Notes: a model not told the origin generated them from the letters alone. A stretch of DNA of 64,000 nt from Acinetobacter terrestris (GCF_004331155.1 NZ_SJNZ01000002.1:159260-223259), one strand, 5' to 3'; positions 36,078 through 46,449 are shown, numbered from the stretch's first letter. Numbers and translations: made by a program.

Positions 36078-36136
36078 GTCAAAGCGGATGCTTTGCTTAA
36101 AATTTTTGGATTTAAAATAAATTCTAGGACAGGCCA

Positions 36137-37978
36137 ATGTCGCTGCTATTACAAATTACGATTTTTCTTGGAGCTTCCTTACTCTTGGTTCCTCTGGCCA
36201 AGCGCTTTGGCATCGCCACCGTACTCGGCTATTTGTTTACAGGCATTTTGCTTGGTCCCAGCGCATTCAATCTTGCCAGCGACCCTGAAGCGATTCAGGA
36301 ACTGGCCGAATTTGGCGTCATTTTATTGATGTTCATTATTGGCTTGGAGCTACGTCCACAACGACTGTGGGAAATGCGTAAATCCATCTTTTTGATGGGC
36401 AGCCTACAAGTCGGCATTACCGGTGTTATTCTGGCTATTATCATCTTTTTTGCCTTAAACCAAAGCCTTTCTGCCAGCTTTGTGATTGGAGCTGCGCTGG
36501 CTTTATCCTCTACCGCCTTTGTCCTGCAACTGCTTTCTGAAAAACAACAACTGAATACCACCTTCGGGCAGCAATCTTTTTCGATTTTATTATTTCAAGA
36601 TATTGCCGCCATTCCCTTGCTGGCGATTATCCCCTTATTGGCCGGCACTGAATCGACCCATCATGGCGTTGCCTACTTTGCCGCAATCATTGCGACCTTT
36701 AGCGGCCTGTTCCTGTTTAGCCGCTATATGATGCGTCCTTTTTTCCGCTTTGTGGCTAAAAGTGGTGCACATGAACTGATTACTGCAGTGGGTTTGTTTA
36801 TTGTCCTGGGCGTGGTTGCACTGATGGATGTACTCGGGATCAGCACGACTTTGGGGGCTTTCTTAACCGGGGTTTTACTTGCCGATTCTGAATTCCGCCA
36901 TGAACTTGAAGCCAGCATTGCCCCCTTCAAAGGACTGTTACTCGGTCTATTCTTTATGACGGTCGGCATGACCACACAATTGTCTCTCCTGGTCGATATG
37001 CCCTGGATGATTATCGGTGGTGCACTCATTTTAATGCTGGTCAAAAGCCTGACCCTCACTGCAATTGCGCGTTATTTAAAATATTCATGGCGTAACAGCT
37101 TGCTGCTTGCGACCTGTTTATCTCAAGGAGGTGAGTTTGCTTTTGTGGTGCTCAAAGTGGCGGGGAGTGAAAAAGTCATCACCCAAGCGATTCTTGAGCC
37201 TTTAACATTGATTGTTACACTTTCAATGGTGCTCACTCCAATGTTGTATTGGATGATTAGCAGCTGGATTATTCCATTGATTGATAAAGAAAAAACTCCA
37301 GTCTACGATGAAATTCCAGATACCCATAACCCGATGATTATTGCCGGATTTGGGCGTTTTGGTCAGATCATTGCCCGTATTGCGCATTTACAGCATCAGT
37401 CCTTCACCGCAATTGACAGCAATCTGGAAAAAGTCGATTTCGTGCGCAATTATGGCGGTACGGTATACTATGGTGATGCCACACAACCGGATATCCTACG
37501 TTCTGCAGGTGTTGAACACGCCAAAGTTTTTGTTCTGGCGATTGACGATATTGAAGACTCGATGAATGTCGCACGCCATATTCGCTTAAACTATCCAAAC
37601 CTGAAACTTTTGGTGCGTGCACGTGATCGTCATCATGTACATTTACTGCGAGATTTAGGGGTAGAACATATCTGGCGTGAAACCTATTTATCGTCTATGG
37701 GTATGGCCTATCGCGCTTTGCGTGAACTGGATATCAGTGAAGAAGATGCTTATAAAAGCATTGAATTGTTTCGTGATTACGATGAAAAATTACTGCTTCA
37801 GCAACAACGGGTCTATACCGATGAACAAAAGATTTATGAAACGCATCGTAATGCTTTAGCCGAGCTGGAACACTTATTTGAAAGTGATGCTCAAATTCGT
37901 CAAGAACCGACTGGCGTCAATTTGCAACGTGGCCTAGAACATCAGCGTATTGATGTCACAAGAGATGATAGTAACTAG
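36137..37978 (+). CDS. CPA2 cation:proton antiporter, KefB/KefC-like
   Basis: A protein of 613 residues. The N-terminal ~385 residues form a sodium/hydrogen exchanger domain with about 12 membrane helices and blocks FGVILLMFIIGLELRP and SSTAFVLQLLSEK. A cytosolic TrkA-N (RCK) domain follows from about residue 395, with the nucleotide motif IIAGFGRFGQIIARI. The C-terminal tail is like that of KefC. Kef proteins are glutathione-gated potassium efflux systems; the regulator KefF/G is not next to it, so the exact ligand is uncertain. AGGACAGG precedes the ATG. hslO follows 50 bases later. Confidence 0.88.
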   Translation: MSLLLQITIFLGASLLLVPLAKRFGIATVLGYLFTGILLGPSAFNLASDPEAIQELAEFGVILLMFIIGLELRPQRLWEMRKSIFLMGSLQVGITGVILAIIIFFALNQSLSASFVIGAALALSSTAFVLQLLSEKQQLNTTFGQQSFSILLFQDIAAIPLLAIIPLLAGTESTHHGVAYFAAIIATFSGLFLFSRYMMRPFFRFVAKSGAHELITAVGLFIVLGVVALMDVLGISTTLGAFLTGVLLADSEFRHELEASIAPFKGLLLGLFFMTVGMTTQLSLLVDMPWMIIGGALILMLVKSLTLTAIARYLKYSWRNSLLLATCLSQGGEFAFVVLKVAGSEKVITQAILEPLTLIVTLSMVLTPMLYWMISSWIIPLIDKEKTPVYDEIPDTHNPMIIAGFGRFGQIIARIAHLQHQSFTAIDSNLEKVDFVRNYGGTVYYGDATQPDILRSAGVEHAKVFVLAIDDIEDSMNVARHIRLNYPNLKLLVRARDRHHVHLLRDLGVEHIWRETYLSSMGMAYRALRELDISEEDAYKSIELFRDYDEKLLLQQQRVYTDEQKIYETHRNALAELEHLFESDAQIRQEPTGVNLQRGLEHQRIDVTRDDSN

Positions 37979-38028
37979 CTTGTGTTTTACAATGTAGACA
38001 CCATTAACACGGGCTATTGGAGAAATTT

Positions 38029-38904
38029 ATGTCTGAATTACGTCAACGCTTTTATATTGAAAATTGCCCGATTCGGGGTGAAGTGGTGCATCTCGAAAAA
38101 GTTTTGCAAACCATTCTGGCCCAACGCGACTATCCGCAAGCGCTTCAAATCCTTTTGGGTGAAATGCTCAGTGCGACCGCCCTACTGGCCAGCACCCTTA
38201 AAATTAAAGGACGTATTAGCCTGCAAATTCAGGCAGCGGGCACATTTAAATGGGCCATGGCGGAATGCAACCATTTAGGTGAATTACGTGCTTCCGCTGA
38301 CTACGAAGAAGATCCGCGCTTTTTTCAGGCACAAGACAGCAGTACGGTTTTCAAAGCGTTGGTCAGCCCGGTACTGTTTATTAATATTGAACCTGAATTT
38401 GGTGAACGCTATCAAGGTATTGTTCCTATTGAACACGACACGCTAGCCGGCTGTTTGATGCAGTATTATGATTTATCTGCACAAATTCCAACAAAAATCA
38501 CGTTGGCCAGCACCACCGAACGTTCTGGCGGTTTACTCATTCAACTGTTGCCGCGCATTAGTGAAGAAGAGCAGCAACTTGTCGATGATGATCTCTGGCC
38601 ACGCCTGACCATGCTGACTGACACATTAAAGCCAGAAGAACTGACCGACCTCGAAGCCACAGAAATTCTCTATCGTTTGTATAACGAAGAAGATGTTCGG
38701 TTACCCGAAGTTGAACAGTTAAGCTTTGGCTGTACCTGTTCTAAAGAGCGTTGTGCCAATGCACTGATTCAAATTGGGGTTGAAGCGGTACGTGAAACCT
38801 TGGAGTTTCAAAACCCGATTACCATGGACTGCCAATTCTGCAGTACGCATTATACCTTTACGGCTGAAGAAGCCTTTGGATTATTTGGTCAACATCTGAG
38901 TTAA
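38029..38904 (+). CDS. hslO: Hsp33 redox-regulated chaperone
   Basis: A cytosolic chaperone of 291 residues, activated by oxidation of its zinc-binding cysteines. The C-terminal redox switch has FGCTCSKERC (about 234-243) and DCQFCSTHY (about 267), the expected CxC...CxxC set around zinc. The N-terminal domain has the family blocks GEMLSATALLASTLK and RFYIENCPIRGEVVHLE. ATG 38029 has GGAGA six bases upstream; an in-frame ATG at 38017 lacks a site. It has its own terminator. Confidence 0.94.
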   Translation: MSELRQRFYIENCPIRGEVVHLEKVLQTILAQRDYPQALQILLGEMLSATALLASTLKIKGRISLQIQAAGTFKWAMAECNHLGELRASADYEEDPRFFQAQDSSTVFKALVSPVLFINIEPEFGERYQGIVPIEHDTLAGCLMQYYDLSAQIPTKITLASTTERSGGLLIQLLPRISEEEQQLVDDDLWPRLTMLTDTLKPEELTDLEATEILYRLYNEEDVRLPEVEQLSFGCTCSKERCANALIQIGVEAVRETLEFQNPITMDCQFCSTHYTFTAEEAFGLFGQHLS

Positions 38905-38923
38905 TTCAACTTCAAGTCCATAC

Positions 38924-38953
38924 AAAGAGTAGCACTATCGCTGCTCTTTTTTA
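38924..38953 (+). terminator. Rho-independent terminator of hslO
   Basis: AAAGAGTAGC / GCTGCTCTTT (one G-T pair), ACTATC loop, T-rich tail. Confidence 0.85.
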
Positions 38954-39119
38954 TGCCTAAATTTAATGCCCCGTCTGTCTGCCAACCTGTTTAGATCTAG
39001 GTTAGTGACTTGTAATTTGGTTATTTTTAAGTAAAATTCCATACCGAAATAAAGCAAATAATCTCAATAAAGCTTTTATTTTTCATACATAAAAATAAAT
39101 TAATGACTGGAATGTTTAC

Positions 39120-39575
39120 ATGAACACAAAAATAATTTTGAGTGGATTGGTGCTTCTTGCCAGCAGTATTCTTCATGCGGAAACGCCTGACTTAACCGGC
39201 ACATGGAAAACCATTGATGACAAAACCGGATATGCACGTGCAGATGTTTTAATCACCCAGCAAAAGAATGGAACTTACCTGGGAAAAATTGTCAAAGTTC
39301 ATGCCATTCCAAACCGCCCTGCCATTGATCATTGTAAAAAATGTAAAGGAGCATTAAAAAATGCACCACTGATTGACCTCCCCATCCTTTCAGGCTTTAA
39401 GCAGAACCCCAAGAACAAAGATGAATTTATTGATGGCCATGTTCTAGATCCACTTTCAGGTCATGTCTACCAAGGCAAAGGACGCCTGAATGCACGCGGA
39501 AATGTGCTTACCTTACGTGGATTTGTTGGCACCAGCCTGTTAGGTCGAACCGTGTCATGGATTAAGGTTAATTAA
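39120..39575 (+). CDS. DUF2147 exported protein, paralogue 1
   Basis: A protein of 151 residues. A signal peptide of about 20 residues (ILSGLVLLASSILHA) precedes a DUF2147 domain. The domain opens DLTGTWKTIDDKTGYARADV, has a CxxC pair (HCKKCKG), the FKQNP...DGHVLDP core, and ends LLGRTVSWIKV. Predicted periplasmic. The function of the family is not established. It is the first of three tandem paralogues, each with its own spacer. Confidence 0.82.
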   Translation: MNTKIILSGLVLLASSILHAETPDLTGTWKTIDDKTGYARADVLITQQKNGTYLGKIVKVHAIPNRPAIDHCKKCKGALKNAPLIDLPILSGFKQNPKNKDEFIDGHVLDPLSGHVYQGKGRLNARGNVLTLRGFVGTSLLGRTVSWIKVN

Positions 39576-39797
39576 ACTTATCTTCAGTCATCACAGGTTT
39601 TCATAAAAAACTTGTGATTTTATCTAGAGCATTTCTTAATTTATTTTTACGACCTTATTCACATAATAAAGTTATTAATTTTTATTTATTTAACTGGTAA
39701 TACCCAGTTAAATTCGTTATAAATAAAACCATAATTTTTTTATGCCTTTATTGTGTTAGGTATTCTTTCTCTCATTTTTCTTGGGGTTAAACGGTTT

Positions 39798-40259
39798 ATG
39801 AACTCAAAATTACGTACGTCTCTTTTTATGTTATTCACTGTAACCGTCAGCTGTTCTGGCTTTGCCTCTAGCGATCCTTTAATTGGCCAATGGAAAACCA
39901 TTGATGACCGAACTGGCTACTCGTTATCGGATGTGATCATTCAAAAAGATAAGAGTAATCATTATTCCGCTAAAATTATTGATGTTCGCGCGGTACCTGG
40001 AGCCTATCTAAATACGGTTTGCGAAAAATGTAGTGGTACAAATAAAAATAAACCTCTTGTGGGCATGACCACGCTGTCTGGCTTAACCCTCAATCCGGAG
40101 AAGAATAATGAATTTATTGACGGTACTTTTCTAGATCCTGTTACCGGACAGCAATACCCTGCTCGTGCCCGACTGGGCAATCATGGAAAACATTTAATCA
40201 TTCGTAGCTCTAAAGATGGCTCAGCGGTCGGCCGAAACATCACCTGGGTCAAAAATTAA
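39798..40259 (+). CDS. DUF2147 exported protein, paralogue 2
   Basis: A protein of 153 residues. A signal peptide ends near GFAS. DUF2147 core: LIGQWKTIDDRTGYSLSDVI, Cys pair CEKCSG, DGTFLDPVTG, ending GRNITWVKN. It is the most diverged of the three (Arg/Leu changes in the usual LRGYVG segment, here IRSSKDG). ATG 39798 starts the signal peptide, with GGGG about 11 bases upstream; the longer reading from 39753 has no site. The 222-base spacer before it is AT-rich with no recognised element. Confidence 0.8.
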   Translation: MNSKLRTSLFMLFTVTVSCSGFASSDPLIGQWKTIDDRTGYSLSDVIIQKDKSNHYSAKIIDVRAVPGAYLNTVCEKCSGTNKNKPLVGMTTLSGLTLNPEKNNEFIDGTFLDPVTGQQYPARARLGNHGKHLIIRSSKDGSAVGRNITWVKN

Positions 40260-40266
40260 ATTTTCT

Positions 40267-40289
40267 AAAAGCCCTTTCTGGGCTTTTTT
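40267..40289 (+). terminator. Terminator after DUF2147 paralogue 2
   Basis: AAAAGCCC / GGGCTTTT with a TTTCT loop and T6. Confidence 0.88.
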
Positions 40290-40443
40290 AATATCTAATG
40301 ATCCAAAATACTAAATTAACAAGCATAATCCGTTATTTTTGTGAAATATTTGGCTTTTTATTTGTTTGATTTTTCAAGCAATTATCGTTATAAATTAGGC
40401 GTTTTACTCTAAAACTAAAAATATTTCATTTTAAGGGGGATTA

Positions 40444-40911
40444 ATGCAGAATTTATATAAAGGCATTTTCGCAGGGGCAATATTGGCCACACTTTCTTGC
40501 TTCAGTTTTGCTGAAAACGGAACTGATCCTTTGGTCGGCAAATGGAAAACGATTGATGACCGTACGGGTTATTCGCGTGCCGATGTTGAAATTAGTAAAA
40601 AGCCAGATGGTAGCTACGAAGGCGTTATTGTAGCCACCCGCAATATTCCGGGAACCGAAAAAATGGTGATCTGTTCTAACTGTCCGGGTCACTTAAAAAA
40701 TAAACCTTTTCTCGGTTTACCTTTTATCTGGGGATTTAAACAAAATCCGGATAACCCGCGTGAATTTAATTCTGGCCGGGTACTCGATCCTATTGGCGGT
40801 AAAATCTACAAAGGTAAGGCACGCCTAAGTGCAAGTGGCAAGCATTTAAATCTTCGTGGCTATGTTGGGGTATCCGTGATTGGACGCAGTGTAACCTGGA
40901 TTAAATATTGA
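40444..40911 (+). CDS. DUF2147 exported protein, paralogue 3
   Basis: A protein of 155 residues. The signal peptide (IFAGAILATLSCFSFA) leads into DUF2147: LVGKWKTIDDRTGYSRADVE, Cys pair CSNCPG, FKQNPDNPREFNSGRVLDP, and the ending VIGRSVTWIKY. AAGGGGG precedes the ATG, the strongest ribosome site of the three copies. A weak hairpin with T8 follows (40928-40957). Confidence 0.83.
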   Translation: MQNLYKGIFAGAILATLSCFSFAENGTDPLVGKWKTIDDRTGYSRADVEISKKPDGSYEGVIVATRNIPGTEKMVICSNCPGHLKNKPFLGLPFIWGFKQNPDNPREFNSGRVLDPIGGKIYKGKARLSASGKHLNLRGYVGVSVIGRSVTWIKY

Positions 40912-40927
40912 TCTTGTTCAGTATTTC

Positions 40928-40957
40928 CAAAGGCTCCTGAAAGGGAGCTTTTTTTTC
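40928..40957 (+). terminator. Weak terminator after DUF2147 paralogue 3
   Basis: AAG(G)CTCC pairs with GGAGCTT with one bulged G, then T8. Confidence 0.6.
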
Positions 40958-41055
40958 GTCATAATTTGAAACAATAAGGTACAGATCTACACTGTTTCAG
41001 TTTTATGAAAGGCACAATAATGATTAAAACCTAGCCAATTTTAGCTTCTTATTTT

Positions 41056-42024
41056 ATGTCTAAAAGTCATTATGAAGTTCTTGGCATTACGCGTAATGCT
41101 ACCCCAGATCAAATAAAGAAAGCCTATCGGAAACTGGCTCGAAAATATCATCCCGATGTAAGTAAGGAAGCGGATGCGGAAGAAAAAATGCAAGCAGTTA
41201 ACGTGGCTTATGACACGTTAAGCCATGAAGAGAAAAAAGCTGAATATGATTTTCAGCTCGATCATCCTGAAGCTTTTTATCAGTCTGGGGCAAATACGGG
41301 AACAGGTGGCTTTGATAACGCACACTTCTACCGCCAGGGATTTGACCAGCAGGGCCATTCAGACTTTAGTGGCTTTGAAGATCTTTTCGGACGTTTCGGT
41401 TCAGGCTTTGGTGGAGGCAATTATCAATATCAAAAGCAGCAAAGACAGCAGCAGCGCAGTTATCAAGGGGAAGACCAGCATGCCAGTATCGAAGTCGATG
41501 TTACAGTTGCATACCATGGGTCAACCCAACAGATTACCTTGCAAATTCCGACTTTAAATGCTTTGGGAGAGCCTGAAGTTCAGCGTAAAACTTTACAGGT
41601 CAAAATTCCGAAAGGGATGAAGGAAGGTCAGCATATCCGTCTTGCAGGACAAGGTCAGACAGGAGTGAATGGCGGGAAAAATGGCGATCTTTATATTGAA
41701 ATTCATTATAAAGATACCGAGAAAGTTCGAGTTGAAGGCGCCGATATTTACTACACCGTCAATGTTGCCCCCTGGGAAGCAGCACTAGGACAAAGTATTG
41801 AAACGTCAACGCCTGAAGGGAATAAGGTTCAGGTGAATCTGCCTAAAAATGCCAAGACCGGTCAGCAGCTTCGGCTAAAAGATAAAGGGATTCCCGGCAA
41901 AACACCAGGTCATCTATTCCTGGTTTTAAATATCGTGTATCCAGCTGCACAAAATGAACATGAACAGCAGGCTTATCAAGCTTTTGCGGAAGCTTTTTCA
42001 GCGTTTAAGCCTCGCAATGCTTAA
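41056..42024 (+). CDS. cbpA: CbpA-type DnaJ co-chaperone
   Basis: A curved-DNA-binding protein / J-domain co-chaperone of 322 residues. The J domain is at residues 5-70, with the HPD tripeptide at 32-34 that stimulates DnaK. A Gly/Phe-rich linker follows (GFEDLFGRFGSGFGGGNYQ), then the two-part DnaJ C-terminal substrate-binding domain. It lacks the zinc-finger of DnaJ, as expected for CbpA. Glu/Gln-rich stretch KQQRQQQRS lies after the linker. cbpM begins ten bases after its stop, so the pair is one operon. Confidence 0.92.
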   Translation: MSKSHYEVLGITRNATPDQIKKAYRKLARKYHPDVSKEADAEEKMQAVNVAYDTLSHEEKKAEYDFQLDHPEAFYQSGANTGTGGFDNAHFYRQGFDQQGHSDFSGFEDLFGRFGSGFGGGNYQYQKQQRQQQRSYQGEDQHASIEVDVTVAYHGSTQQITLQIPTLNALGEPEVQRKTLQVKIPKGMKEGQHIRLAGQGQTGVNGGKNGDLYIEIHYKDTEKVRVEGADIYYTVNVAPWEAALGQSIETSTPEGNKVQVNLPKNAKTGQQLRLKDKGIPGKTPGHLFLVLNIVYPAAQNEHEQQAYQAFAEAFSAFKPRNA

Positions 42025-42034
42025 GGAGAGAATC

Positions 42035-42373
42035 ATGACCACTATTCATTATCGTGAAATTGTATGTGATGGGTCTCATCATGCCGAAGTTATTGATGAG
42101 CATCATAGTTTTGATTTAAAGCACTTTGCTGATGCCTGCGGACAAAGTCCGGAATGGGTTTTACAACTGCTCGAATACGATATTTTAGATACCCGCCCAG
42201 AAGAACGTATTCACCAGTTCTTTGGTGATGATGTTTCTCGTGCACGTCGGGCTTACCGTTTACAACGCGACTTTGATGCCAGCTTTTCTGCGGTGGCGAT
42301 GATGCTAGATTTAATAGATGAAGTGCAAAAATTACGCAAGCAAGTTAAGCACATGAATGTAAAAGGTTCTTGA
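42035..42373 (+). CDS. cbpM: Chaperone modulator CbpM
   Basis: A protein of 112 residues that binds the J domain of CbpA and blocks its activity. The family pattern is visible: an N-terminal DNA-binding-like part (HHSFDLKHFADACGQSPEWV), RARRAYRLQRDFDASFSAVA and a C-terminal coiled helix (LIDEVQKLRKQVK). ATG 42035 has AAGGAGAG ideally placed. A longer reading starting inside cbpA (41954) is rejected. Location directly after cbpA supports the call. Confidence 0.9.
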   Translation: MTTIHYREIVCDGSHHAEVIDEHHSFDLKHFADACGQSPEWVLQLLEYDILDTRPEERIHQFFGDDVSRARRAYRLQRDFDASFSAVAMMLDLIDEVQKLRKQVKHMNVKGS

Positions 42374-42470
42374 TTGAGCCTTTTAAACTGGATCGTACTG
42401 TTCAATATGGCCAAGTACGTGATGGTTATTTTTATCCTAAAAACCCACTTTGTGAGAATAATCTAGGCTT

Positions 42471-42737
42471 ATGAAAACCAAAGAATGCAATAAAAAAGTG
42501 AAAAAGATGTTTCCAGAACATCAGGAACTCATCCATAAACTACGTCATGATGACCCTCATTTTGCAAAAATATTTGAGAGTCATCAGGAACTGGATAAGG
42601 AAATCACTCAACTTGAACTCAATCCGGTCAATCTGATTAATGATGATATTGAGTCAATGAAGCGCAAAAAACTAAAAATAAAAGATGAGATATATAAAAT
42701 ACTGACGCGAACTGCTCAAGTGGTTGGTCTTTCTTAG
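42471..42737 (+). CDS. YdcH-like DUF465 protein
   Basis: A small helical protein of 88 residues. FPEHQELIHKLRHDDPHFAK and FESHQELDKEITQLE match the DUF465 (YdcH) helical hairpin, followed by KRKKLKIKDEIYKIL. Family members usually begin at the MFPE methionine, here residue 13 (ATG 42507). The longer start at 42471 has AGG three bases upstream and both remain possible. Cytosolic, function unknown. The spacer from cbpM (97 bases) shows no terminator. Confidence 0.8.
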   Translation: MKTKECNKKVKKMFPEHQELIHKLRHDDPHFAKIFESHQELDKEITQLELNPVNLINDDIESMKRKKLKIKDEIYKILTRTAQVVGLS

Positions 42738-42863
42738 CTTTCAATCTTAAAAAGTAAAGACAGATCATTCCACTTATCTGATTTCAAGTTTAGAGCAAGC
42801 TCTCTTGTTGCGCTTAAAAATAGGATTTCTTTTTATAAAAAGCGATTTATAAAAAGCAAAGCT

Positions 42864-44099
42864 CTATTTTAACTTGGTCAGTTTTTCAACTTCTTTCATG
42901 GTTTCTTTAACCGATTGCTTGATCGGCTCATAATCCAGGAACCAGAACAGATTCACGCGCTGATCTTTATGTTGTTGTGCCAACAGATCAATCACGCTCC
43001 TTTCCCCTCGCCCAACCAAATGTCTGCGATAAAAATAATAGACCAACAATACAGTAGTGATGAGCATGACGACCAGCATGCTCCAGAACCCGGTAGGTGA
43101 TTTTAAACCTGGAATAAACTCAAAGTTCATTCCATAAATTCCGGTCAATAAAGTTAGCGGTGCAAAAATGGCGGTAATAATCGCCAAGATACGCATATTT
43201 TCATTGGTCTGGTTGGCGATGGCTGAAAAATGCAAGTCTATTGCAGCCTGAATAGAAGCACGCAGACGAACCGTATGTTTTTGAATTCTCTCCACATGGC
43301 TGACCAAATCATTCATGCGAACCAGCATAATATCCTGTCGTTCAGACCTCTTCTTGCCTTTTAAATGCGGGTAATTATCGACAATTTCATCGCGCAGTTC
43401 TTGTAAAGCATCAATCTGTTCTTCACAGAGATTTTCCACCTGTTGAAAAGACATGCTTTCCTGTAATAACTGATTCCACTTGGTAAACCGGCGATGGCCT
43501 TGCAACAATTCCTGCTGCCAAAACTCCACCCGTCGGGTCAACGGCACACGTAAATCCAGATAACCATCCACCATACTGTTTAGCAAGCGCAAGGATAAAT
43601 CGAGCGGTGTAATCGGAAGTTTTCGTGACTTATTTTGTTCCTGAGTAGAACGGATAAAATTCATTTCAATACGGGAAATATAATTTTCCACCGCTTTATT
43701 GCCTTGCTCACGCACCGTAATCAGCACCTGAGGTGTCATGATAAAACTAATCGGTGTGGTGGCTAAGCCAAACGTGTTTTCATGCTGTTCAAGCGCCTGT
43801 TCACCGGTTTCTATGTCATCATCTGGGGTAATCAGTTTACGAAAAATAAGTAAATCATATTCGTCCATGGTATCAAATGCGCATGGATGCTCTAAATTGA
43901 GAATATCCTTGACATGAAATTCGTTTAAGCACACAGGCGTATGCTGATCTATTTCTTTTTGCCACGCCTCCGCACGATTGACCACATCAGCCCGAGTACA
44001 ATCAATCCAGATAAATTCAGGCTCGGCTTCAGCATTTAGCTGTTTTTGTACAAAAATATGATGTTCTGTCGGATGTTGGTAGAAATAATAAACCTGCAT
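42864..44099 (-). CDS. CorA-family divalent-cation transporter
   Basis: A protein of 411 residues. The large N-terminal cytosolic domain contains long helices (ERIQKHTVRLRASIQAAIDL). Two C-terminal membrane helices carry the GMN signature in LLTGIYGMNFEFIPG (near residue 324), then FWSMLVVMLITTVLLVYYFY. The family forms pentameric Mg2+, Co2+ or Zn2+ channels. Whether this is CorA or a ZntB-type zinc transporter cannot be decided; it is longer than E. coli CorA (316). It is a single gene. Confidence 0.86.
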   Translation of the reverse strand: MQVYYFYQHPTEHHIFVQKQLNAEAEPEFIWIDCTRADVVNRAEAWQKEIDQHTPVCLNEFHVKDILNLEHPCAFDTMDEYDLLIFRKLITPDDDIETGEQALEQHENTFGLATTPISFIMTPQVLITVREQGNKAVENYISRIEMNFIRSTQEQNKSRKLPITPLDLSLRLLNSMVDGYLDLRVPLTRRVEFWQQELLQGHRRFTKWNQLLQESMSFQQVENLCEEQIDALQELRDEIVDNYPHLKGKKRSERQDIMLVRMNDLVSHVERIQKHTVRLRASIQAAIDLHFSAIANQTNENMRILAIITAIFAPLTLLTGIYGMNFEFIPGLKSPTGFWSMLVVMLITTVLLVYYFYRRHLVGRGERSVIDLLAQQHKDQRVNLFWFLDYEPIKQSVKETMKEVEKLTKLK

Positions 44100-44253
44100 T
44101 AAAACAATTCTCTATTCACAATTCTGCTTTTTTGTTGTTACTCGATAAGAACTTGGCTCATTCAATCTATCGGTCTTAAAATTATGAGCTGAGCCGAAGA
44201 CTTAAGCAATCAAATAAGATTTTATTTCCAAATGTCCTGCTCAGTTAAACTGC

Positions 44254-44309
44254 AAAAAAAAGCCCTGAGCCAGCCAAAGTGATGACTTTGACGAAGCTCA
44301 AGGCTTTTC
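44254..44309 (-). terminator. Rho-independent terminator of pnp
   Basis: On the minus strand, AGCCTTGAGC pairs with GCTCAGGGCT (44296-44305 with 44261-44270). An inner AAAGTCATCACTTT hairpin lies between, and T8 follows. It is 47 bases past the pnp stop. Confidence 0.82.
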
Positions 44310-44355
44310 ATGAATTTGCATTCACATGAGCTAACTCATGTGAATATTCAAACAA

Positions 44356-46449
44356 TTATACTTGTTCGATGTCTTTCATTGTTAACTTGATACGACCACG
44401 GTTATCAACATCAGCAACTTGTACTTTAATTTCCTGACCTTCTGTCAATACGTCTGCAACATTGGCAATACGTTCGTTAGAAATTTGAGAAATATGAAGT
44501 AAACCGTCAGTACCTGGCATAATGTTTACAAACGCACCGAATTCAACAATACGAATCACTTTGCCCATGTAAATTGTACCTGGTTCGATTTCAGCAGTAA
44601 GCGCCTGGATTTTAGCAACCGCAGCAGCTGCAGCCGCTTTAGTTTCACCAAATACGCGAACTGTACCGTTATCTTCGATATCAATCGCTGCTTTAGTTTC
44701 TTCAGTGATTGCACGAATAGTCGCGCCGCCTTTACCGATCACATCACGGATTTTATCCGGGTTGATGGTGATCACTTGGAATGTAGGCGCATGCATAGAA
44801 ATTTCAGGACGAGCGCGTGAAATCACTTGGTTCATGGCGTTCAGGATGTGCATACGACCCGCATAAGCCTGGTTCAATGCAGCTTCCATGATTTCTTCAG
44901 TGATACCTTCAATCTTGATATCCATTTGAAGCGCAGTAATACCGTTTGCAGAACCGGCTACTTTAAAGTCCATGTCACCTAAGTGATCTTCATCACCCAA
45001 GATGTCAGAAAGAACTGCGAAACGTTCGCCTTCTTTCACTAGACCCATTGCGATACCCGCAACTGGCGCTTTCAATGGAACACCTGCATCCATAAGTGAT
45101 AATGAAGCACCACATACAGAAGCCATTGAAGATGAACCGTTAGATTCAGTGATGTCAGATACAATACGGATTACGTACGGGAAGCGGTCAGCTGGTGGAA
45201 GCACGGCTTGAACACCACGGCGCGCCAAACGGCCATGACCGATTTCACGACGTTTAGGACCAGATTCACGACCTGTTTCACCTACAGAGTATGCAGGGAA
45301 GTTGTAATGCAACATGAAGTTGTCAGTTTTAGTCCCTGACAAAGTATCAACCATCAATGCATCACGTGTGTTACCCAAAGTCGTTGTTACCAACGCCTGA
45401 GTTTCACCACGTGTGAATAATGCTGAACCGTGTGCACGGTCAAGAACACCAACCTGTACATCTAGACCACGAACAGTTTTCGTGTCACGACCATCAATAC
45501 GCGGTTTACCAGACAAGATGTTGTCACGAACGGTACGGTATTTAAGGTCTTCGAATAATTCGTTCACTTCGTCAGCAATACCCGTTTCGTCATTTTCTGG
45601 AACGAACTGTGCAACTGCTTCAGCATAAAGTGCATCAAGCGCCGCATAACGGTCTTGTTTAACTGCAATTGTGTATGCTTCAGAGATTTTCGCTTCGAAT
45701 GCTTCTTTAAGTTTGCCAAGAAGTTCTTCGTTCTTGGTTGGAGCAACCCAAGTTGATTCAACCGCGCCTGCTGCTGCAGCAAACTCTTTAATCGCTTGAA
45801 TCGCGATTTGCATTTCGTCATGACCGAAAAGCACAGCACCTAGCATTTGGTCTTCTGAAAGCTCTTTCGCTTCAGATTCAACCATAAGCACTGCAGCTTC
45901 AGTACCTGCCACAACAAGATCAAGATCAGATTCTTTCAATTGTTCATGGTTCGGGTTAAGGATGTATTCGCCGTTGATTAGACCAACACGCGCGCCCGCG
46001 ATTGGACCACGGAATGGAACACCTGCAATTGACATTGCAGCTGAAGTACCGAGCATTGCAGCAATATCAGCATCCATGGTTTTGTCAGACGAAATTACAG
46101 TGGCTGTTACTTGGATTTCGTTATAGAAACCTTCTGGGAACAACGGACGAATTGGACGGTCAATCAAACGTGAAATTAAAGTTTCAGCTTCAGACTGACG
46201 GCCTTCACGTTTACCATAACCACCTGGAATACGACCAGCAGCATATTGTTTTTCTTGATAATTAACAGTCAGCGGGAAAAAGTCCTGACCTGCTTTTGCT
46301 TTAGGCTGAGCTACGATTGCAACCAATACCGTTACGCCGCCCATAGTAATGACAACCGTGTTTGCTTGACGCGCAACACGACCTGTTTCAAGTACAACCT
46401 GGTGCTGACCGTATTGGAATTCTTTACGAATAATATTAAACATCGACAT
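44356..46449 (-). CDS. pnp: Polynucleotide phosphorylase
   Basis: A 3'-5' phosphorolytic exoribonuclease and degradosome enzyme of 697 residues. Two RNase PH domains (about 5-230 and 310-540, with [20 protein letters not shown] in the second) are followed by a KH domain ([20 protein letters not shown]) and an S1 domain ([20 protein letters not shown]). ATG 46449 is preferred: AGGAA lies ten bases upstream, and it gives the usual Acinetobacter length. ATG 46443 (MFNIIRK) is the alternative. The open frame continues to 46479 without a better site. It lies downstream of rpsO as in E. coli, with leader hairpins. Confidence 0.95.
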   Translation of the reverse strand: MSMFNIIRKEFQYGQHQVVLETGRVARQANTVVITMGGVTVLVAIVAQPKAKAGQDFFPLTVNYQEKQYAAGRIPGGYGKREGRQSEAETLISRLIDRPIRPLFPEGFYNEIQVTATVISSDKTMDADIAAMLGTSAAMSIAGVPFRGPIAGARVGLINGEYILNPNHEQLKESDLDLVVAGTEAAVLMVESEAKELSEDQMLGAVLFGHDEMQIAIQAIKEFAAAAGAVESTWVAPTKNEELLGKLKEAFEAKISEAYTIAVKQDRYAALDALYAEAVAQFVPENDETGIADEVNELFEDLKYRTVRDNILSGKPRIDGRDTKTVRGLDVQVGVLDRAHGSALFTRGETQALVTTTLGNTRDALMVDTLSGTKTDNFMLHYNFPAYSVGETGRESGPKRREIGHGRLARRGVQAVLPPADRFPYVIRIVSDITESNGSSSMASVCGASLSLMDAGVPLKAPVAGIAMGLVKEGERFAVLSDILGDEDHLGDMDFKVAGSANGITALQMDIKIEGITEEIMEAALNQAYAGRMHILNAMNQVISRARPEISMHAPTFQVITINPDKIRDVIGKGGATIRAITEETKAAIDIEDNGTVRVFGETKAAAAAAVAKIQALTAEIEPGTIYMGKVIRIVEFGAFVNIMPGTDGLLHISQISNERIANVADVLTEGQEIKVQVADVDNRGRIKLTMKDIEQV

